Below are positions 57,840 to 64,000 of a stretch of 64,000 bases of DNA, piece after piece (the stretch's first letter is position 1; each line of letters opens with the position of its first letter). Both the position numbers and the translations under genes were made by a program. Where the stretch lies: the NCBI RefSeq assembly GCF_000002875.2, contig NC_009416.2, positions 441,501 to 505,500 of the forward strand. Direction: 5' to 3'. This DNA comes from Leishmania infantum JPCM5. Its lineage: Eukaryota; Euglenozoa; Kinetoplastea; Trypanosomatida; Trypanosomatidae. Below the pieces are notes generated by a model. The model saw nothing but the letters and a program-made list of their open reading frames with translations. It ran no database searches and had not been told where the DNA came from.

Positions 57840-60003
57840 AATCACGGCTCGACCTGTCCGCGGGATTTTTGCTGGACTTTATGCAGCGGGATGTAGATCA
57901 AGCATGGTAGCGGAGTCGCGCAGTCATCGCGGTTACGCGTTGGGTGCATGGCTGCTGGAGTAGCGGTTGCGGAAAGCAGCGATGGCGGAAGCGCTACCCA
58001 TGTGAAGGTGCACCTCAGCTTCGGCAGACAGGAAAGAATAAAAAGGCGCCTCCCGTGCGCAGCGCACCGAGCGGTGCTCTGTCGGCCCGCTTCACGCACG
58101 CGGCTTCCCATCCGCCCAATGTCGCGTCGGCGCAGAGGCCGCAGACAGCACCGGTCGTCGTCGGCGGCCTGCTGCGCCGTCGCGTGCTCGCTGCGGCACA
58201 CTGGCACCGTTTGCCGACATCGCCCTCGGCGCACACGGGCAGCGCGGCCAGCCATCGGCCAGCCGTCCAGCGCGGCGTCAGCTCTGCATCCCTCCGCGGC
58301 GAGCCGCCGGCACACCGCTCGCGGCCACAGGATAAGTCGCCTCTCCATCAGCCCATGTCTCTCTCACAAAACGCAGACGACGGAGCCGGCAGCGCTACGG
58401 CCGCAATCGTAGCGTTTCATTACGGGCGCCGCCCCGTGCGCTGCGATGCCTTCTGCAGACACCATCGCAGGGCTTTCTGAGGCTGGCACGTCGCTCGGCC
58501 ACGCGCGCAGCCCTTGCCACAGCTTCCCCACCCGGCGCCTCCGCTCCGCCGCTGGCACGTAGCGGCGGCGGTAGTGGCCCGTCCGCGACAGAGGCGACAC
58601 GCCAGCAAGCCAGTCCCTACATCACGTGCCACATCCAGCTGCTCGCCGGCCTGGCGGTCCGTGAGGTCCGCCCAGTGGCGCAAAGCAGAGGGAGTGCTTG
58701 CCGAGCAGTGCCATCACGCCCAGCAGCGGGGCTGCCCCCCCCCTCCCCCTTTCCTTCACTCCCAGGGGGCTTCGGGGACGTGGGCGGTCGATCCTCGCTG
58801 CACGCCCTGCACCGTGCTGAGCTGCCCCTGATTCGGGTGGGGTGGCAACGACCTCTCGCCCGTTTTTCCCTCTGCACACCCTCCCGCACTCACAAAGCCA
58901 GGCATGCAGTTCTGTCGCCACGCACGGCGCACAAGAAATGTAGACGGAACGGCGTGTCCCTGCTCGCGTTCAACCATCAGGTCCGTAGGCCCCATGGCCC
59001 GCTCGTCCCCTGGAACGGGCGCTGCCGACGGGAAGCCCGCGCGAAACCAGCTTCCAAATGAGGAGGCAGTCAAAGGCCCTCTTCAAGGCCAGCGCAGTGT
59101 CGCGGCTCTCTGGTGATTTCATGTCGCGCCCGTTGAGTGCGACGCCGTAGATCGTCGAGAAGACGACGAGACGACGGTCTGCTTCATGCACCAGCCTGGG
59201 CAACACGGGGTGGTTCTGACGATTTGGATAAGGTGCGCCTTCAGCAGAGGCCCACGCCACGTCGCGCTGCAGCAAATGGCGCCTGGGGGCGGCAGTCCCT
59301 TCCTGCCCAGCCCAAAGTGGGCTCTCCGGGCCAGGGATCACTGGGCGGCGTTGGCATCCCCACGGCACCAGGGCGCACGGTGTCGACGGAGTGGAGCTGG
59401 GAGCCGTACGCAGCCGAAGGCGCCGCGGTTGCTTGCGCCGCGGCCTGCGCTGCATCCGTCCGCTCGGCCGTCGATGCCGCTACCAGAATGGGCCGGCACA
59501 CGCTGTGTCTGCCCTGAAGAGATGCCTTGCGTGCATTCCACAGGTCCAGCACGGAGGAGGGGAGACGGAAGAGCGGCCGCGGATCCTCCTCCGTGGGGTG
59601 TGTCGGTCCGCGATGGGTCTCCTCAGAGACGGCGTCATCCATATCCTCCCAGACCCGCCGCCACTCGTCCCACTGCCCCACCCGCTTCGTCTCCCGGCAG
59701 CGGGCGCGGGCGGCTGTCCGTGAATCGGCTGACAGCCGCCTCGAGGCGATGGATGCACTCCTCCGACACCTGCACTCCCTCCCTCAGCAGCATGAGTGAT
59801 CGAGCCATCCGCAGTCAGAATCCCCACGCGCGCAGGGCGCCCGCCTTTCCACGGTTTTCGGTGCTCATTGGACGCCCACGGGTGGCCGGCGTCAGCCGCC
59901 AGGAGCCCCGCAAATCTGAGGCGGCGCGAGGCGCGGCCATGGACGAGAATCCCCATGTGCAGCTGCTTTTCCGCCATCAGCCCATCGCAAGTTGACGAAA
60001 GCA
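57840..60003 (-). mobile_element. Decayed ingi/L1Tc-like non-LTR retrotransposon (DIRE-type), minus strand
   Basis: A GC-rich ~2.1-kb stretch with no intact gene but with reading-frame fragments on the minus strand in the order expected of ingi/L1Tc elements. Near 59884-59794 there is an endonuclease-like block (HPWASNEHRKPWKGGRPARVG, similar to the DFN..H..WGSN region). Then comes pre-RT text with WRRVWEDMDDAVSEE (~59650), and at about 59100-59030 a reverse-transcriptase block AFDCLLIWKLVSRGLP, containing the AFD of RT motif A. Fragments further downstream (58700-58400) look like thumb/connection remnants. Frames change several times and stops interrupt all of them, so the element is dead. 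This matches the degenerate ingi/L1Tc-related elements known in Leishmania. Boundaries are estimated from where coding-like composition starts and ends; no target-site repeat or A-tail was located. Confidence 0.6.
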
Positions 60004-62335
60004 CCCCCCTCCCTCCCGTCCAGTCTCACTACCATGAACACCACAGCTGCACAAACAATATTCCTCTATGACATAGTTCCTATCTTGTTTGAGAATGATT
60101 GATATGGAGCTGCTATCAGGCGGAATGTGCCAACGATGACCTCAGACGCGTGTCCCTCTTTCTTTTCTTCAGCAGGAAGTGGTTCACACTCGTTTGCTGG
60201 CTGCGGAAGCAGATCCGAGGGCACTGGGAAGAGCAAGAGAGGATGAGAGAGGGACAGGGAACGGGAGAGTTCGCCGTTCAGCTTTCACGAAAGCACGCCT
60301 TAAAGATGAAGTTTATATTTCCACGTTTTCTGCTTTTGGTTTTGGTTTTTGAGTTTGCGTGCTTCTTCTCCTGCAGCTGTTTCTATGCAGAAATACTCTC
60401 AGATGTTTTCTGTCCGTCTGTGTTTTTCTCTCCCCTAGACACACACACACACGAACCGCTTCTGTGCTCCGCTATGTGGCCAGGCGTGAGTCTTTTCTCC
60501 TTTTCTACTCATATTCATGTACAGTGTTGTGCCTGCGCACGTATTCCCTATCGTCGGCGCGCTCTGTGATTATCTCATGAGAATATATCGGTATCGTTTC
60601 CATGTATGCTCGCTGGTTTACAAAAAAAAAGTTTTGTTATGCTTTTGGAGTCCTGTCAGAATTTATTCCATGTTTGTCATTGACGGGGGCCTCGCTATAC
60701 TCCGTGACTCCTGGTCCTTCGCTCATCTCTTTTTTTTTTTTGGTTTGCCTCTGCGGCAGGGTGGTAAGGTCACAAAGACGAGGCCAGCCTGTACTTCTCT
60801 TCAAAGTCTTCTTGTCGTGACTTCGCTGCACGCGTGTGGTTGGACCATGGAGAACGTCGTTGTCCTTCCGACCACGAGTCAGCATTGCCGTATCTCTCTC
60901 TCTGTGCCGGCGTGTGCCATTATTGCTGCTATCCAGATGCCGGTCATCTGTTTCGGGTCTTCTCTTGTTGCGTTGTGCTACTCTTCGAATTTTCCTCAAG
61001 CTCTTCCCCTCTCCCTTTCGCACGTGTAGTGTACGAGCACAAGGAGATCAAGAGTAGATTTTTTTCCTTGGAACTGCGCCTGTTTTGCTCGCGCGGCTAC
61101 CGCCTCTCCCTCTTTTAGCTCTGCGTGTCTTAGGTCGCGGTGTATCGCAGTTTTATGAGTGCTTGATCTGTTTTATGTTTTTTTTTTGCTTTCGGGTACT
61201 CTGGCCCGTCCTCTGCCTGCCGTGCAAGCACCCCTCCCTTCCTCCCACACACACACACACAAGCCCTTCTGCTCCTTCGTTTCTTTTGGCTAGTCATCCG
61301 CCTCTTTCCTCGAGCAGCACGATACCCTTCCCCCTCCACACTCGAATGTACATCCGCTTCGCGTCGCAACACTCTCTCGCCCATCTCTACCTTGACCTTT
61401 TTGTTTCCTTCACAGCGGGCCTACTCACAGAAAAGAAAACGAAAACGACGGGTGGTGTTTACGCGCATGAATCTGGGTGTGTTTGCGCCTCGGTCGTGTG
61501 TGTTTGTGTGTCCTCGCCGAGCCAGCGCCAGCCTTGAAGGACGGCGTTGTCTTGTGCCACGTCGCGTATTGCCCCGCTTGCTTTTTTGAGTGCTTGTTTC
61601 GTTTCTCACAGTGTCTTCAGCAGTTTTGCGGTGACTGTGATAGAAAACGTTTGTGTGCTCATCTACATGTCTGCTAGTTCCTGCCGCGGCGCTTTCCGGC
61701 TCGAAGACGCTCTTGCTCTCTTATGGCCACATACGAGTAACGCATTTTTTTTATTTTGATCTACACAGTGGATGTGATCTTTCCCTGGTCGAACGCATAG
61801 AAGCGGCGGATAAAAAGAAAAACCGTCAGTTGTCGTCGAGTTAGGCAACCGCCGTCGAGGCAAGAACAGAAGCTCACCCTCATTGTGGAGCTTGTGTGCA
61901 TGGCTGAGATACTCGCGCACCATCATACGAACTGCAGTGACAAAACATCTGCACATCCTTTATGATCCCTTCGCCTCACGTGCCCCTTCCTGAATATATG
62001 CACATCGGCTTCGTGAGCTCACGTGGATCCCATGCAACTACAACAGCCATCTTCCTCTTCCCGTTCTTTGCTCCTCATTACCTCTTGTGACATTTCACGG
62101 CGTCCTTCTGTCTACCTACACCTCTCCCATTCGCGCACTAAAGGACTGGCGGCGCGGTGTCACGACGCTTCGCCTTTGTTTCGCCTCTGGTGTCGCTACT
62201 GTTGTCCTCTTGCGCTGAGAAGAGGAGCTGTTCAGTCGCGCCAGCTAAGCGTACGATCTTTCCATATAGGCTGCGCCGCAGACACCGAGACGCGCACACT
62301 GGTGCGCACACGACCATAAAAACGAGGATAAGAGA
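60004..62335. other. Long spacer upstream of RPB7
   Basis: 2.3 kb without a supported gene. AT-richer than the flanks, with T-runs near 60731-60740 and 61182-61189 and A-runs near 60622-60630. Pyrimidine-rich DNA at ~62050-62130 followed by AG near 62142 is a candidate splice region for RPB7. Confidence 0.6.
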
Positions 62336-62935
62336 ATGTTCTACAAGGTCGTCCTTCAGCGCACGGTGAACGTAAAGCCGGCGGACCTGTGCAACACGCT
62401 GAATCGCAGTCTTCTGACCTTCCTGCGACAGGCGGTCGAGGGAAAGCCGCTGCCGTCGCCAGACAGCGTCGCTAGTATCGCACTCGACTACGTCACAGCG
62501 AGCAAGTCCTCGGCGGTGGTAATTGCCGTGCTGGATATCCTCAATGCGGAGACACTGCAAGGCAAGGTGCTCGATGACGGAAGTGTGTCGTTCCGGCTCA
62601 CCTATGAGGCGATGGTGCTGAAACTGCACCGAGGTGAGGTGCTGGACCTGCTGGTCAGCGATGTGGACGAGACAGGCTTCTGGGCGAGCGTCTATGGCGT
62701 CAATAAGCTCTTTGTGAACCGCAATCAAATGGGCGAGGACCTGAAGACGGGAAGGTCGGAGTGGTCTTTTGAGGCGGAGACAGCCGCGTGGGTCAGCAAC
62801 GACGATCGCCGCTCCATCAAGAAGGATACGATGGTGCGCCTTCGCGTGATTGCGGAAACCCCGCAATCCGAACGTGGCATGGCTGTCGGCACCATCGGTG
62901 CCCCGTTTCTGGGTCCACGCGTCGGCAGCTATTAG
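62336..62935 (+). CDS. RPB7: RNA polymerase II subunit RPB7
   Basis: 199 residues; RPB7 normally is 170-180. It forms the stalk of RNA polymerase II with RPB4 and contributes to initiation and RNA binding. N-terminal RNP-like half (~1-85; MFYKVVLQRTVNVKPADLCNTLNRSLLTFL, ALDYVTASKSSAVVIAVLDI) and an S1/OB domain (~85-180). The core RPB7 text is visible: GKVLDDGSVSFRLTYEAMVLKLHRGEVLDLLVSDVDETGFWASVYGVNKLFVNRNQMGEDL, followed by a strand and VRLRVIAETPQ. Compared with relatives there is a ~10-residue expansion in the RNP half and a C-terminal tail (GMAVGTIGAPFLGP) that resembles the GxIGxxyLG end of RPB7. The related RPC25 and RPA43 subunits are less similar at the S1 start, so RPB7 is preferred. 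Confidence 0.9.
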   Translation: MFYKVVLQRTVNVKPADLCNTLNRSLLTFLRQAVEGKPLPSPDSVASIALDYVTASKSSAVVIAVLDILNAETLQGKVLDDGSVSFRLTYEAMVLKLHRGEVLDLLVSDVDETGFWASVYGVNKLFVNRNQMGEDLKTGRSEWSFEAETAAWVSNDDRRSIKKDTMVRLRVIAETPQSERGMAVGTIGAPFLGPRVGSY

Positions 62936-63452
62936 ACCGTATTTCCAGGCGGCCGCCGCCTCCGTTGGGGCACACTCTCCTTGCGAGGGGGTCCCAGACA
63001 GCACCAGGTACGCATGAAACAGCAATGGAAAGGGAGTCTGCCCTCTGTGCCGCCAACCTCCACCTGTTTGTGTTGTCGGTTGCCGTCGCGGGTGCGTGTG
63101 TGTTTGCGTGAAAAGGTGAGTCCCATTGCAGAGAGAGACCCACTTAGCACAAACTCCAGAGCTGCAACACCAATGGCTGAGAGCGCGGTCTAGTATGCAT
63201 GTCTAGGGAGTGCGTACCTCTGCCCAACCGTGTAGAACTACCAGGGCTCGCATGCCTGGTGTAGAGTTTAGGGATGCTCCAGTTTTCTCCTGTGTGCACG
63301 AGGGCGATATTGCCACCCATGCCAACCCCCGCACGCTTTCGCGATTGTCGTGTTTTCATTCTTACTGCCCCCTCCCCCTACTCCCTCGTTCTACACTTGC
63401 TTTTGCCACCTGACTCAAGTCAAAGGACTGTCTCGGTTCTGGCGCACACGTG
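62936..63452. other. Spacer between RPB7 and small membrane-protein gene
   Basis: No gene is supported. Pyrimidine-rich DNA at ~63340-63400 (including CCCCCTCCCCCTACTCCC) probably provides the splice signal for the small gene at 63453. Confidence 0.65.
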
Positions 63453-63737
63453 ATGACATCAGACATGTCGCAGGACGCGGCAGCGTCACCGTTGCCGCCA
63501 CCACGGACCGCATTTTGGAAGAAGGCGGTCATGGGTGTCTCCGTGGTGCTCCTCGTAGGCGTCGCCTGGAGGGCTGTGTACGTGAGCAACCAGAACGAAA
63601 TGAAAATCCGCCGCGCAGTGCACAAGTCACAGAACATCCGCGCAGCCCTGAGCGACGTTCCGGCACGGCGATTCTCTACCATCGATGTGCGCCCGTCCGC
63701 CACGCAGAGGAGCGATCTCGGCGAGCGGTACGGCTAA
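63453..63737 (+). CDS. Small single-span membrane protein, 94 aa
   Basis: 94 residues. A polar Pro/Ala N-terminus, then FWKKAVMGVSVVLLVGVAWRAVYV as one transmembrane helix (residues ~25-44) flanked by lysines on the N-side and Arg/Tyr on the other, then a basic C-terminal tail. The positive residues before the helix and the short length fit a mitochondrial inner-membrane or assembly-type protein, but no family was recognised. ATG 63453 is chosen; a GTG one codon earlier is not needed, and ATG at codon 5 is another possible start. Coding status rests on the clean TM, a suitable upstream pyrimidine tract and codon use, so it is less certain than the large genes. Confidence 0.6.
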   Translation: MTSDMSQDAAASPLPPPRTAFWKKAVMGVSVVLLVGVAWRAVYVSNQNEMKIRRAVHKSQNIRAALSDVPARRFSTIDVRPSATQRSDLGERYG

Positions 63738-64000
63738 GCGGTGGTCCCTCACGTCGGCAAAGAGGCGCGAGCTGCTGGTGTGCTTATTCATGCATGATTC
63801 ATACGCATGCAAGTGGGCAACCGGCTAGCTTGCGCCTCTTCTCCTTTTCGTCCCCTCTCCCGTTTTCCCGTGTGCTTGCCCTTCGCGTCCTCTTCATGAC
63901 GTACACTGTTGCCGTCGAAGTAACTCCTGGTTGAAAAGAGACTTTCACATTGGTTGCTGCACGAGAACATAAAACAAGACAGCACGCGAGAAGAGAAGAC
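63738..64000. other. End of window, 3' spacer
   Basis: No gene is supported; presumed 3' UTR of the small membrane-protein gene and intergenic DNA. Confidence 0.6.

Noticed and set aside
57840..60003. Several 80-180-codon frames on both strands as separate small genes
   Set aside because: All are short, mutually overlapping and interrupted; their order of retroelement-like motifs on the minus strand explains them better.
1..64000. tRNA, rRNA or CRISPR
   Set aside because: No cloverleaf, rRNA-like block or regularly spaced repeat was recognised by eye; short tRNAs cannot be excluded without a covariance search.

Overview
The window looks like a stretch of nuclear chromosome from a kinetoplastid, most likely a Leishmania species. 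All 18 protein genes read on the + strand, with no visible introns. They are separated by 0.5-5 kb of pyrimidine-rich spacer, and several start codons lie a short distance downstream of a pyrimidine tract and an AG, as expected for trans-splicing of one polycistronic unit. Coding regions are GC-rich and spacers are full of (CA/GT)n tracts. Degenerate non-LTR retroposon remnants (SIDER/DIRE type) are present, and no tRNA, rRNA or CRISPR was seen. The species cannot be named from sequence alone.

Left part (1-16.97 kb): the 3' end of an exportin-1 (CRM1) gene; two tandem, related mitochondrial carriers of the folate/FAD/nucleotide-like group; a 1607-residue low-complexity protein with about ten degenerate ~50-residue repeats; a pentatricopeptide (PPR) protein whose 3' end abuts a retroposon remnant; and an unrecognised 308-residue protein. 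That last gene sits between two ~555-bp, about 99% identical retroposon copies in inverted orientation (14545-15099 and 18636-19188). A shorter, third retroposon piece (17992-18317) has a near-identical copy 34.5 kb further on (52552-52881) in the same orientation.

Middle part (21.7-49.3 kb): a fatty-acid elongase, a multi-pass membrane protein, an ankyrin-repeat protein, an unrecognised 566-residue protein, proteasome lid subunit RPN12, a second PPR protein, a coiled-coil protein, an ArfGAP1-like protein, BBSome subunit BBS9 and a USP10-like deubiquitinase. The RPN12-PPR spacer contains a perfect 16-bp hairpin and an 18-bp palindrome within 80 bp.

Right part (50.3-64 kb): two related Sec14 (CRAL-TRIO) plus GOLD-like proteins; a 5.4-kb spacer holding a badly decayed ingi/L1Tc-like element on the minus strand; the RNA polymerase II stalk subunit RPB7; and a small single-span membrane protein. 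As usual in kinetoplastids the neighbours do not form functional operons. They cover nuclear export, transcription, protein turnover, organelle RNA/translation, lipid metabolism and trafficking, and cilium assembly. The most noteworthy features are the retroposon repeat architecture, which could seed circular or linear amplicons or inversions, and the unusual repeat protein.
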